Below are positions 10,598-19,781 of a stretch of 64,000 nucleotides of DNA, in pieces (within the stretch, counting starts at the first letter, position 1; every line of letters starts with the position of its first letter). The stretch lies in NCBI GenBank assembly GCA_015956445.1, contig WIUZ02000007.1, forward strand, positions 1 through 64,000. The letters run 5' to 3'. This DNA is from Thelephora terrestris (lineage: Eukaryota > Basidiomycota > Agaricomycetes > Thelephorales > Thelephoraceae). Under the pieces are notes generated by a model. The model did not search any database. It saw nothing but the letters and a program-made list of their open reading frames with translations, and was not told where the DNA came from. Made by a program: the position numbers and the translations under genes.

Positions 10598-11277
10598 GAA
10601 GACCCCAACCGTACCGTCATGCGTGCTCCTGGTGTCCCTCCCCTGTTGGATGCTATGGAGCGAGAGAGAGAGTCGTATCAGGAAACTGGAGAGTCGACTC
10701 GATGTGATGTATGTTGTTGTCAACAGTCTTAACGAAGACTTTTCTCACTTTGCCTTGGAACATTGGAAACCTTTCCAGGAGTCTCTCTTCCAGTACTTCG
10801 GCCATCAGTGCCATGGAGCATACTGTACCGATCCTGCTCCTCACTCCCCTGTTGTCCCTCCGACACCGCCAGGATCAAGGGGTTCCTCTTCCTCAATCCC
10901 CTCCTTGGAGTCCTGCTCCTCAGATGGTGGAGAGGACCTCAAAGAAGTCGTGCAAGAGTCCGATGACTCATTCTGGACAGCGGTGTCGCCCGTCGAGCAA
11001 GAGTCGCCAAGTTCGGATGCGGCTGAAGTTGGAAGTGGCCGATCTTCAGGAAAGGTATGGGTTCGATCTAGTTCGTGAAGGACTAGATTCAGTGAGGAGG
11101 GATATGTTCGATGGCTTGGAGCATGATGTTCTAGGATGCCAGGACTGCTGGGTAGATCCAGTTTCTCGGGATTACACTTATTGTCCTCAGTCAGTATATA
11201 ATCCTTTCCATTTCGCGCATCGTTGTCCAATAGATCAGGACTGCGTTTGTAAGGTTGATCCTTTCCTCCTTGTCTAG
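10598..11277 (+). pseudogene. Family Y ORF-b, 3' piece (after X2)
   Basis: The sequence resumes the frame broken at 1073 with EDPNRT, as in Y2. Around 10660-10670, in a run of GA repeats, two bases are missing relative to the Y2 reading, so the frame changes. From there the block MYVVVNSLNEDFSHFALEHW is shared with Y2 (16673). The conserved C-terminus (LGCQDCWVDPV...YCPQSVYNP) lies one frame further (+1) and ends at 11277; the same +1 step is present in Y2. The C-terminal pattern CxxC-x11-C-x11-HxC-x5-CxC looks metal-binding. The gene is broken by insertion and by the two-base loss. Confidence 0.65.
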
Positions 11278-11439
11278 TTCTTCCTCTAGTTTTCTTTGTA
11301 CTATTACTACAACTGCGAATAAGACCAATGTCTTGAATTGTTTGTGCGATCTTCCTCAATATGTCACGTGTTCGTGACAGGTGGTCTGTAAATAAAAGAA
11401 TCGTCGGAAGAACTGAAACTAGCGTCGGTTAATGAATTT

Positions 11440-11640
11440 GAATTTGAATGATCGGAACCAAATTTGAAATCGGAAAGATGAAATGAAACTGAGTTGGAAT
11501 CTAATGTGAGGTCGGAAAAACTGGAATTGGAGTTTGGAATGGAAACAGGATCAAAATCGGAATCGGAACTGGAGTGATAAACGGAATCGGAACTGGAATT
11601 ATGAACGGAATCGGAACTGGAATCTCACTGGGGGCAGGGG
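11440..11640. repeat. Degenerate minisatellite, GGAATCGGAACTGGA-like
   Basis: About ten imperfect units rich in GGAATCGGAA and GGAACTGGA. The clearest copies are at 11560-11625. No ORF. It lies just beyond the right end of Y1. Confidence 0.6.
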
Positions 11641-11647
11641 TTGGTTT

Positions 11648-11877
11648 ACTGAGTCAGTAAACTGTGAGTAAATCACAAGTAAATGGAAAAAGAACCTAGC
11701 AAAATACTTGCCTGGCAAGTGCAAAGCAAATTCACAATTTACTTACCTGCAATTTACTGGGTTCAGTATGTGCTCAGTATGTTTACAGTTTACTGGGTCA
11801 TGTGACCACAGTTTCTCCATTAGGTAAACCTTGGAAAAATTCACAATTTACTGGACAAATTTACCCACAATTTACTG
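11648..11877. repeat. AGTAAA-rich sequence, unpaired left extension of the palindrome
   Basis: The motifs TTTACTG and CAGTAAA recur here as in the palindrome, but no mirror copy is found to the right, where Y2 begins at 12725. The right-hand counterpart seems to be missing. Confidence 0.5.
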
Positions 11878-12725
11878 AGCCACCTACCCAATCAGTATGT
11901 TTTTAATTTGCTGGGTGATTTAATTGTGATTTACTGGACTCAGTAAACTGGAAAAAAACCAAACTGGTTTACTGACGACGTTTCTGATTGGTTAATTTTA
12001 AAAATAACCGAAAATTTACCTGGACGTGTCATTGTCAGTAAACTGCAAGTTTTCTTTCAGTAAATTGGAAATACATGTCAGGTAAACTGGGAAAACACGT
12101 GACAATTTGATTGTGGTTTACTGGACTCAGTAAATCAGAAAAAAAGCTAACCGGTTTACTGACGATGTACCTGATTGGCTAATTTGAAAAAAAACCCTGA
12201 AATTTTACCAGGACGTGTCTTTATCAGTAAACTGCAAGTTTTCTTTCAGTAAATCACAAGTACACGTAAAGTAAACCAGAAAACACGTGTACACTGTAAG
12301 TAAATTCAAAGTTTACATGTTTTCTGGTTTACTTTACATGTACTTGTGATTTACTGGAAGAAAACTTGCAGTTTACTGATAAAGACACGTCCTGGTAAAA
12401 TTTCGGGGTTTTTTTTCAAATTAGCCAATCAGGTACATCGTCAGTAAACCGGTTAGCTTTTTTTCTGATTTACTGAGTCCAGTAAACCACAATCAAATTG
12501 TCACGTGTTTTCCCAGTTTACCTGACATGTATTTCCAATTTACTGAAAGAAAACTTGCAGTTTACTGACAATGACACGTCCAGGTAAATTTTCGGTTATT
12601 TTTAAAATTAACCAATCAGAAACGTCGTCAGTAAACCAGTTTGGTTTTTTTCCAGTTTACTGAGTCCAGTAAATCACAATTAAATCACCCAGCAAACTAA
12701 AAACATACTGATTGGGTAGGTGGCT
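11878..12725. repeat. Near-perfect palindrome (about 409-base arms, 28-base loop)
   Basis: Left arm 11879-12287 pairs with right arm 12316-12724 without any visible gap; the first 90 bases from the outer ends show one mismatch. Each arm contains two related units of about 200 bases, each with GGTTTACTGAC, ATTGG, GACGTGTC and CAGTAAACTGCAAG. The arms would form a long hairpin. No ORF is present. The right arm stops exactly where Y2 begins. Confidence 0.85.
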
Positions 12726-12744
12726 GTCAGGGTTGTGGGCCTGC

Positions 12745-13368
12745 TTACTGTTTAGGGGATGCTAGAGGATTAGCGGATGGGTGAGGGGTGTCGGGTCGAG
12801 TTTTGAAGGGGGTTCCGGGTGTCGAGATAAGGGAAGGGGGGATATCAAGAGTGAGTGGGGCTTCGGATTGATAAGGGTGAAAGGGCGAATGATAGTCTTG
12901 ACAGAACTGGCTTAGTTGTTGAATGAAGGGATTGAAATCTTGATCACTAAGACATTCGAAGCTGACGAGATATTCTAGAACTGAATAAGGTAATTCAGTT
13001 GGAATGTCCCACCACAAGATGATGATAGCAGGGGAGTGGGTGTGAACGTTAGTGGTAAGGTGAATGCGAGGGTTGGGAAAGTAGAAGGCTGGACTTATAC
13101 TGAAGTAGACGGTCGCTAGGACGCTCTCAGTAGTGTCTGAGTTCCAAAGGAACTGATGATCGGCTCCTAACAAGAAAGGGGGAGTAGTGACTCCGGAGTC
13201 GAGCGCTGCAAAGGGGCGATAGTAAGGGTAATGAGTAAGTAAACCCGCGGTTCGGTTTACTTGAAGACTCCTGATGAGTTTATACTCCCAGACAGATCTT
13301 CTGACGTCGGGTATAATCGGACGTTGAATGGGGCTGGTAGAGGGGAAGGGATTCGGGGCTCTGAACAT
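12745..13368 (-). CDS. Family Y ORF-a, 207 residues
   Basis: This single open frame has an ATG at 13368 and a stop 20 bases from the element end. The protein is not recognised. It has aromatic/Pro-rich stretches (AIIILWWDIPTELPYSVLEY) and a Pro/Ser/Thr-rich C-terminus. The N-terminal 97 residues are well conserved in Y1 (1-292). A TATATAAG box lies at 13522-13529 on the same strand. It could be a gag-like structural protein of a retroelement, but no zinc knuckle or capsid motif was seen. Confidence 0.65.
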   Translation of the reverse strand: MFRAPNPFPSTSPIQRPIIPDVRRSVWEYKLIRSLQVNRTAGLLTHYPYYRPFAALDSGVTTPPFLLGADHQFLWNSDTTESVLATVYFSISPAFYFPNPRIHLTTNVHTHSPAIIILWWDIPTELPYSVLEYLVSFECLSDQDFNPFIQQLSQFCQDYHSPFHPYQSEAPLTLDIPPSLISTPGTPFKTRPDTPHPSANPLASPKQ

Positions 13369-13521
13369 ACACTTAGCAGGAGAATTCCTGCTTGATTGAG
13401 TCAGAAAAGAAATAAGACGTGAGGAGAATTCCTCAGCTTACTTTTGTTTATTGAGAGGTTTGTTTGGTAGAGGAGTACAGAAGAGATTGAGAATGGAGAA
13501 AAGAAGGAGCGAACACTCTTC

Positions 13522-13529
13522 CTTATATA
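13522..13529 (-). promoter_or_regulatory. TATA box of Y2 ORF-a
   Basis: TATATAAG on the minus strand, about 155 bases upstream of the ORF-a start, conserved with Y1 at 445-452. Confidence 0.6.
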
Positions 13530-13679
13530 CCCAATCTTCTACAGGAGTCATTATTCTACAACGAGCCAAACAGGAATCAACATGGTCTGTGCGTAGTTTA
13601 GGGCAGGGTAAATGAGTCAGGGGAGTGGGACTTTAGCACAACGAGTGATGAATATGAAATAGGGGAATGATAGCGAAGG

Positions 13680-13800
13680 AGTTATGGGGATTTCTCTTGT
13701 TTCATGGTGGTAATAGAAGACTGATGGGGATTTCCCAAGATCAATGGGGATTTCTCATGATCGATGGGGATTTCTCAGGATTGATGGGATTGTGATTGGG
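13680..13800. repeat. GGGGATTTCTC tandem repeats in the Y2 divergent promoter
   Basis: Four units resembling ATGGGGATTTCTCATGATCG follow one another. An equivalent cluster is in Y1 at 615-735. Confidence 0.6.
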
Positions 13801-13986
13801 GCTGAGGGTTCGTTTACCCGTATTGGGACATTAATGAGTGATGGTTCGTTGTTTTCCCTTTTCGGCCTCCCATTTACTTGATCTTTATATAACCTAGGGG
13901 AGTTATTGGTTCTTTTCTCCCATCGTCTCTTTTCCTTTCCTCACCAATACCACTATCCCCTCTTCTCTCAAACTACCTTTGTTACT

Positions 13987-14303
13987 ATGTCTGCCTACAC
14001 CGCTAACAGCGCTTTGCTCAACGCCGCCGCCACCCCTTTCGACCTCTCTCCGTCCTTCGAGACGGACACTCCTTTCGTCGTGGAGCAACATTTGTACGAC
14101 ACTCCCGCCAACATCGCTCATGACAATCAAGTGGCGGTAGACTTCTTGACCGCTCACAACGCTCCCGCCGAGTTCTGGGAACAAGCTGGGTATGAAGATC
14201 CCAACAGGACTCGAAGGTGGGCCCCTGGAGTTACTCCCATGCAGGACGCGATGGAGCAAGAGAGGGAGGATAGAATTTTGAAGTTGGAGAAGAGGATGGA
14301 CGT
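13987..14303 (+). pseudogene. Family Y ORF-b of Y2, 5' piece (split by Z1)
   Basis: The frame starts MSAYTANSALLNAAATPF and includes DTPANIAHDNQVAVDFLTAH, FWEQAGYEDPNRT and a heptad-like segment EREDRILKLEKRMDV. It is cut at 14303 by Z1. The continuation, MYVVVNSLNEDF, starts at 16673 after the second ACGT, and the codons join in frame (GAC GTC ATG). The Z1 bases add a short false tail that ends at 14361. Confidence 0.75.
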
Positions 14304-14354
14304 TGTCGGACATGAGAACAACCATGTCATTATTTATGATAATTCACCACAGCA

Positions 14355-14405
14355 AGATTAGATTAGATAAGATAACAGTCTTATCAGATAAGATTAGATT
14401 AGATA
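14355..14405. repeat. GATTAGATAAG repeats in Z1
   Basis: Repeats of AGATTAGATTAGATAAG occur twice, separated by a CAGTCTTATCAGATAAG stretch; part is an inverted pair. GATA-type sites are possible regulator targets, which is inferred. Confidence 0.45.
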
Positions 14406-15224
14406 AGGACAAGAAACTCATGGAAAGTTACAGAAAGTTCAGGAACATCCTGGAACTTGCCGGAATGTTCTAGAAGGTGATGGAACGTCACACCCCATGT
14501 GACACCGGTCACGCTTTTGTGACATTTTGTCACACTTGTGACGTCTGTCACTCCATTAATTACCATAGAATACAGTAGAAGGCCATAGAACGTTCTAGAA
14601 TAATCTCACATGAAAAAGTATATAAAGAACTCACCCCCAGTTCTAAGGAAAGGCAACTCACCCATAACCTTTTACCCCTCTCTCTCTCTACCCAACAGCT
14701 GTTGGCCACTGGCCAGTAGTTGTCCCCTCTATCCCCTCTTCTCTCTATAACTCACCCTCTTTTACTCTACCCCTTTTCACCAAGACCCCTACTTTGCCTC
14801 ACCTCCTTAGGCCTGAGTGGTTGAGTGATTTTCAGTAATCACATACCATTTTGAGCCCCACCTCTGTGTGAATAAGTTCTAAGTTTGGACTTCTGAATAA
14901 GCTTAGTACACTTGACTCTGTGACGTAGCAATATCCTTATCTCTGTTAGTGCTGAAGGCAGACCCTTCAGGCAGAGAGTATTCTACCTCAGACTAGTGAC
15001 TGACTAGGTGACAGACAGATTTAGTAATAGTACCACATTGGTATCCGACGTATCAGTATCTCAGACATATCAAGAAGTTTATCTTATCAAGACAGGTTCT
15101 CAAGTTTCAGCAGTATCAAGTTATCAGACGTATCTCAGCAGCATTTGGACGTACCTCAGCAGTATATTGACAGATCATCAAAACTACTCAGACATATCAG
15201 CACAGCCTCAGAAGTATTAGCACA

Positions 15225-15320
15225 GCCACCCCCTTAATACAGCCACAGCACAGCCACTTACACAGCCACAGTGCACAGCATTCTACACAGCCTTCTTCAC
15301 AGCCTCATATACAGCCTCGA
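15225..15320. repeat. ACAGCC repeat tract in Z1
   Basis: About nine copies of CACAGCC at irregular spacing. No reading frame is kept through the tract. Confidence 0.5.
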
Positions 15321-16108
15321 TTGTATCAGTTTCACACATCATTATCTCCATTTCCGATCATCAGCGTAGATCAGGAACTCCATTCTTATCAAGATCAGCA
15401 ACCCCCTTTACATTCTTACTAGGTGTTTGGACCAGGGAATATACGTGCAGTAGTGATAAAGGTTACTGAACCCCTCTGAACACATCTGAAGGACCTACAA
15501 CCTCCTTCAGCGAACTCATCAGGACAAGGAGCCGGTGTCGTGACCGTATTTCGGACACTATCCTGAATTGCGACCTTCTCTCGACTATCGACAACCGCTG
15601 TGCGAGGTCTGGATGACTTCCCTCAGCATTCTCAACTGTCCCGACGAGGATTCGCCTGTCCCTTCACTTCGCCACATGTCCCTCTCTCCCTATTCTCCCT
15701 CGCGACCTCCCGATGTTTTCCCTTTCGACCTGCGACTTAGACCTGCGACCTGCGCCCTTCGACCTTAGACCTGCGACCTGCGTTCCCCAGTAGATAGTTT
15801 CCCTCAGACTCTTCTTCCCTCACACCTTGTCCCGATTACGTCCCGACCATTTCCCAACTCTCCACCACATCTTGTTTCTTTAGTTTACATTTCCCTATCT
15901 CCATTCCCTGCGACCCGATCACGTCTCGATCGATTGCTCCGCTCTCGACTCTAGGCCTCCCTCTGGTTCACTTTCCAACCACATTCCCTTCCTTCGCTGT
16001 TTCCTTCGATCCCTCGCCTTCCCTATGTCATAGACGCGTCATTAGGTCTTTTGACATCATTTTGGTTCGTTCCCTTTGGTTCCTTCGTTCTCAGAGTCCC
16101 CAGTAGTG

Positions 16109-16117
16109 TATATAAAG
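16109..16117 (+). promoter_or_regulatory. TATA box of Z1
   Basis: TATATAAAG lies about 550 bases from the right end of Z1 and is followed by a CT-rich stretch, as expected for an LTR promoter. Confidence 0.45.
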
Positions 16118-16671
16118 ACTCCTGTACTCGATAGACCAATCAATCACTCAGCAGTGTTCCCTCTCTCTCTCTTCTGAGGCCTAGCAGCGTTGCTACGGTC
16201 CTCCCTTCGGTTCCCTCGTCGTCTTGCCCTCGTTCTTGTCGTCCTTCTGGTCTCTCGTGTCCCGCTTTTCAGCCTTGTTGTCCCGACGTTTCCCGACGTT
16301 TCCCTTAGTTAGCTATCAATAGTTTCGTTCTTTGGTTTCCCTGTTATCTTCCACTTCGTTCCCCCGATTTGCATCGCGACTTTCCCTCTCATCGTTTATT
16401 CCCTTCCCGCAGATCCCCTAGAGGCTCGCGCCTCTAAACCGAGGACCCGACCTTCTAACTGCCATCTCTGCCCTCTCGGACTCCGAAGGCTTTGTGGTCA
16501 GTTCACCGGAAAGTACGAAACCCCGCCCACCCTGTGGAGTTGATAGTCGGGATAACTGACTTCTCAACCAGCCTACTTAGTTGTTAACGCTTAGCTTCTG
16601 AGTAAACCAAGAAGGACTAGTAAGAGTTCTTATAGACCTCTTCACTACAACCCCAGCTAACTCGACAACGT

Positions 16672-17249
16672 CATGTATGTTGTTGTCAACAGTCTTAATG
16701 AAGACTTCTCTCACTTTGCTTTGGAACATTGGAAACCTTTTCAGGAATCTCTCCTCAGGTACTTCGGTCATCGATGCCATGGAGCGTACTGCACCGACGC
16801 AGCTCCTCACTCCCCCATCGTCCCTCCGCCGTCTCCAGGATCAGGGAGTTCCTCTTCCTCAATCCCCTCCTTGGAGTCCTGTTCTGAGTCGTCAGTTGGT
16901 GGAAAGGACCCAGAAGAAGAGTCGCAAGAGTCCGATGACTCGTACTGGACAACGTTGTCGTCCCTCCGACAAGTCACGTCAGGTTCGGATGAAATTAAAG
17001 GTGGAGGTAGCGGGTCTCCAGGACTGTTATGGGTTCGCATTAGTGAGTGCGGCGCTGACGGACGTGAAGCGGGAGATGCACGATAGTTTGTTCCATGATG
17101 TGTTGGGATGTAGGGAGTGTTGGCAGGATCCAGTAACTCGAGTGTACTCGTACTGCCCTCAGAGCGTGTACAACCCTCATCATTTTGCTCATTGTTGCCC
17201 TCTTTCTCAGGACTGTCCTTGTGATGTAGATCCCTTTGTTCTTGTTTAG
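16672..17249 (+). pseudogene. Family Y ORF-b of Y2, 3' piece
   Basis: The frame from MYVVVNSLNEDFSHFALEHW stays open to 17086 with a Ser/acid-rich linker (GSSSSSIPSLESC). The conserved C-terminus (RQVRMKLKVEVAGL, then LGCRECWQDPV...YCPQSVYNP) is in the +1 frame and ends at 17249. The same relation holds in Y1. No intron of the right length and with GT...AG ends is shared by both copies near the step. A +1 ribosomal shift, a very short intron or an old shared mutation are all possible. The C-terminal CxxC-x11-C-x11-HxC-x5-CxC pattern is kept in both. Confidence 0.6.
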
Positions 17250-17354
17250 GTTTCCGATACTTATTAGTTACCTTTGTACTTTTACTACTGCGAATAAGAC
17301 CAATGTCTTGAATTATTTGTGCGATTTTAACCACTATGTCATGTGTTCGTGACA

Positions 17355-17939
17355 GGTCTTGTCCTTTCGATCTCCCCTCTCAAGTCCTGAAATATTTCAA
17401 GCTACTCGAATATGCGGTCAGATTCGAGGGTGTTGGCCTGACTCGAATCCTCTTTGGTCCCTCTGGTATCCCCGCTCAAACAGAGTGGATGTTCTCACCG
17501 AATCAAAGAGGACATTAAGCCGTGTTCCGTTTGGTTGGTGAGAGACCCTCCTATCGGGTGGGTGGTCTCTTCGGTTAAGCCGCCCCTTAATACCAACGGC
17601 GCTACATTCCCCAAGCCAGCTGCCGACCCACCCCTGTGCCTGGACCCGAGGCACCAGAAAAGGAAAGGGCGGGGATAATAACAGTTGCGCCGATGGAGAC
17701 GGTCCCCTCCAAGGTGCGTGGAACGATCCTCATCCCTCCCGCCAGCAAAGACTGTTGTGCCGGCACCTGCTATTCGAAAACCAGGAATAAAGGCAAAAAA
17801 CTTCCTGAACCCCAATCGTATCTCCTTTCCTTCCAATTCCTCAACACACGTAAATCCTAACCCCTTAGCTGGGCTAGTGTCCTCAACTTCATTCAATTCA
17901 TGGGCACCGCCGAACCGTGACCTTTCACATTCCCGTGTT
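17355..17939. other. No supported gene between Y2 and the HNH gene
   Basis: ORFs on both strands overlap each other and resemble nothing I know. It may hold the 3' flank of the HNH gene. Confidence 0.5.
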
Positions 17940-19231
17940 CTATTGACTAGCAGACTGTACATGATGATCTAGGAGTCGGTCCGCAAGCGCAAGTTCGAAT
18001 AGCTCCTTCCCTTCCCCAGTTCCCCAAATATCGAGTTTGGACAGGTCGACGGAGCCGCCGTCAAAAGCATCCTCACAGTCTTCGTATGTCCATACCGGTT
18101 CGTCCAAGCCTTTTACATGTTTGAGAAGACCCTGCATAAAGTGGTCGATGAACAGCTCGCGGAGTGGCTGCTGAGTCAGATCTCAGATATGGTCTAGTTG
18201 GAGATGCAGGCCATTGAGATCTGTGTTGCCATTGGTAAACGCAACAATGCAGTAGTTTTTCTGCGCACAGATTCGGAAACTGAGGAATGGGGTACATCTT
18301 ACAATAGAACTCACATCGGGATCAACACCAAATTCATAATTATCCCATGCGTTGCGCAAATCGCTCCGCAAGGTGATGAGGTTCTGCAACGAATCAATCT
18401 TTGACGGGCCACCCAAGGCGCCGACGTCTGCTGTGTCGGTGATCTCGCCTGGGTAACCTTTACTTATCCACTGAGAGAGGGAGAGAGAAAGAGATAGCAT
18501 CAGTCGATGGGAATTTGGCCGAGACAAGTGACTCACTTCAGCATCGTGCGCCCTTGGAAATATATGCACGACTTTGAGACGGCTGTAGGTCTGTGTTTGC
18601 AAGCCTGTGATTAGGCATTTTCCATCACTGGCGTGTCCGCGAATGCCATAGTGGGACTCTGATGAGGGAAAAAGAGTAAGTCAAATCTCTATCCATCAAA
18701 GAGAATTTTAACATCGACTGACACTCGCGGGCGTGTTGGAATGGGTGGGATTGCGAGGACGTGGGCAATTAGACAACAAACCCACCCGAATGTGTTGCCC
18801 AGCTATTTTTATTCTTGAGATGTAGAGGGTAATAGAACTTGACCCGCTGCTCACCATCGGAGATCAATATATATTGTCCTGGTTGCACAATCTGAGGTCC
18901 CGAAAGGCATCGCCCACCGTGTTGACGTTGCGTCAAATCGAATTGGAAGATGGCCCAAGCGGTATCGGTAAGGACGAATGCGGTCAAGTATCTGTAAAAC
19001 TCGTCCCACTGGAGAGTACCATATTGCCAGAAGCCTACACGCTTTGTCGACCAAAACGAGAGGAAATGACTGACGAGTCATACCGGCAATAACATTACTA
19101 TTGGAATCGTATACTTCCACATTGCGCTTTGGCAGCCGAGGTATTACGGGGCCCATAATTCGAGGATTTATGCCAACTGGTTGCAGTATGGAACAGCTCA
19201 GTGCGGATTGGTTGTGACTCTCACGCGTCAC
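17940..19231 (-). pseudogene. Fungal HNH nuclease-type protein with one in-frame TGA
   Basis: The N-terminal exon (from ATG 19231) ends EVYDSNSNVIAG; after an intron it continues GFWQYGTLQWDEFYRYLTAF, typical of agaricomycete HNH-type proteins. The HNH part reads GHASDGKCLITGLQTQTYSR, then VVHIFPRAHDAE; an intron follows; then LQNLITLRSDLRNAWDNYEF. The C-terminus (SVDLSKLDIWGTGEGKELFE) lies in the same frame but after a TGA at 18183-18185. An arginine codon CGA would need a single C-to-T change to give this TGA. I could not place a clean exon join between about 18850 and 18650. The parent family is widespread in basidiomycetes, often without known role. Probably a recent pseudogene. Confidence 0.65.
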
Positions 19232-19735
19232 ATGGCGGAGCCAACTTCAAATCCTTGTGACTCAGTGGCGAAGGTACAGCTGTTTGCAAGTCTTTGCAAG
19301 AAATGAATACACACAAGATACGTGTGGGACCCGGCATCTCGACAAGAGTTCTGAACGAGTCGCCCGAGAGACAGAGTTCAAGCAACTTGGTGCGCTCAAG
19401 TGTTGGGAGAATGCGAGGCGTTATTCCGATCGTGATGAAGGATGCGGTCAAGCGTCAACACGCTTCCATCCCCCGATACTATCGGGATAATCGGCTTGTA
19501 ATTGACTATCTCAGCAGCTAATCCGTGATCGCGTTCACTTCAGGCAATCGATCCGGGCCCGCCAAGACTAGCCCCCGCATTTCGTCCGCTTCTCCCGGAT
19601 GCTGCGTAACTTGGCTTCACTAGCGGTATTCGCGATCGAAGTACAGGACATGGGGGGGATGTTCCGCTCACCGCTCATGAACCCTATCGGCACGACCTGA
19701 TGGCGCTAACGTGACATGGGCGGTGGTTGCAGTGG

Positions 19736-19743
19736 TATAAAAA
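19736..19743 (+). promoter_or_regulatory. TATA box of the ABC-type gene
   Basis: TATAAAAA lies about 45 bases upstream of the ATG at 19782. This is a canonical core-promoter motif in a plausible place. Confidence 0.5.
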
Positions 19744-19781
19744 GGCTGCCTGCACCCAGACTGAATGCCCATCCCGCAAAG

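Larger units (their letters stand above)
1..11377 (-). mobile_element. Family Y element Y1 (left end outside window; interrupted by X2)
   Basis: This element matches Y2 (12725-17354) along its length: a minus-strand ORF, a promoter region with GGGGATTTCTC repeats, then a plus-strand gene. The right end reads TTCGTGACA at 11369-11377. The left end should lie about 335 bases outside the window, judging by Y2. The element is cut at 1073 by X2, and its sequence resumes at 10598 after the duplicated GGTAC. Strand is given as minus because the TATA box (445-452) faces left; the longer gene runs the other way. No transposase or reverse transcriptase was seen. Confidence 0.7.
14304..16667 (+). mobile_element. 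Family Z element Z1 (2.36 kb, no clear gene)
   Basis: The element starts TGTCGGACATG at 14304 and ends AACTCGACA at 16667. ACGT flanks both ends (14300-14303 and 16668-16671), a 4-bp target duplication. The ends form a 5-bp inverted repeat TGTCG/CGACA. It contains GATTAGATAAG repeats (14355-14405), TATATAAAG boxes at 14619 and 16109, ACAGCC repeats (15225-15320) and short CCTGCGACCT repeats (15725-15785). ORFs here are short and not convincing. The plan fits a large solo LTR. The orientation follows the TATA box at 16109. Confidence 0.7.
12725..17354 (-). mobile_element. Family Y element Y2, split by Z1
   Basis: The left end reads TGTCAGGGTTGTGG at 12725 and the right end TTCGTGACA at 17354. 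Without Z1 it is about 2.26 kb. It carries a minus-strand ORF (12745-13368), a promoter region and a plus-strand gene (13987-17249). The 3' end is conserved with Y1 up to GTGTTCGTGACAGGT, after which the two copies diverge. The flanks (GTGGC left, GGTCT right) do not form a target duplication, so one end may be rearranged. Confidence 0.7.

Noticed and set aside
14810-14860. tRNA-like sequence (GGCCTGAGTGGTTGAGTG)
   Set aside because: It resembles an A box, but no acceptor stem, anticodon arm or B box could be formed around it.
15225-15320. CRISPR-like repeats
   Set aside because: The ACAGCC units are short, irregularly spaced and without unique spacers of constant length; the genome is eukaryotic.
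16940-16980. An ordinary intron explaining the +1 step in family Y
   Set aside because: No pair of GT and AG sites conserved in both copies gives the right frame with a length in the usual range for this genome (45-60 bases).
1-17354. Y1 and Y2 as the two LTRs of one retrotransposon with 11378-12724 as interior
   Set aside because: The interior has no primer-binding site or polypurine tract next to the borders and consists of a minisatellite and a palindrome. No pol-type ORF is present.
17495-17962. 155-residue minus-strand ORF
   Set aside because: It overlaps open frames on the other strand, has no recognisable motif, and runs into the end of the HNH gene.
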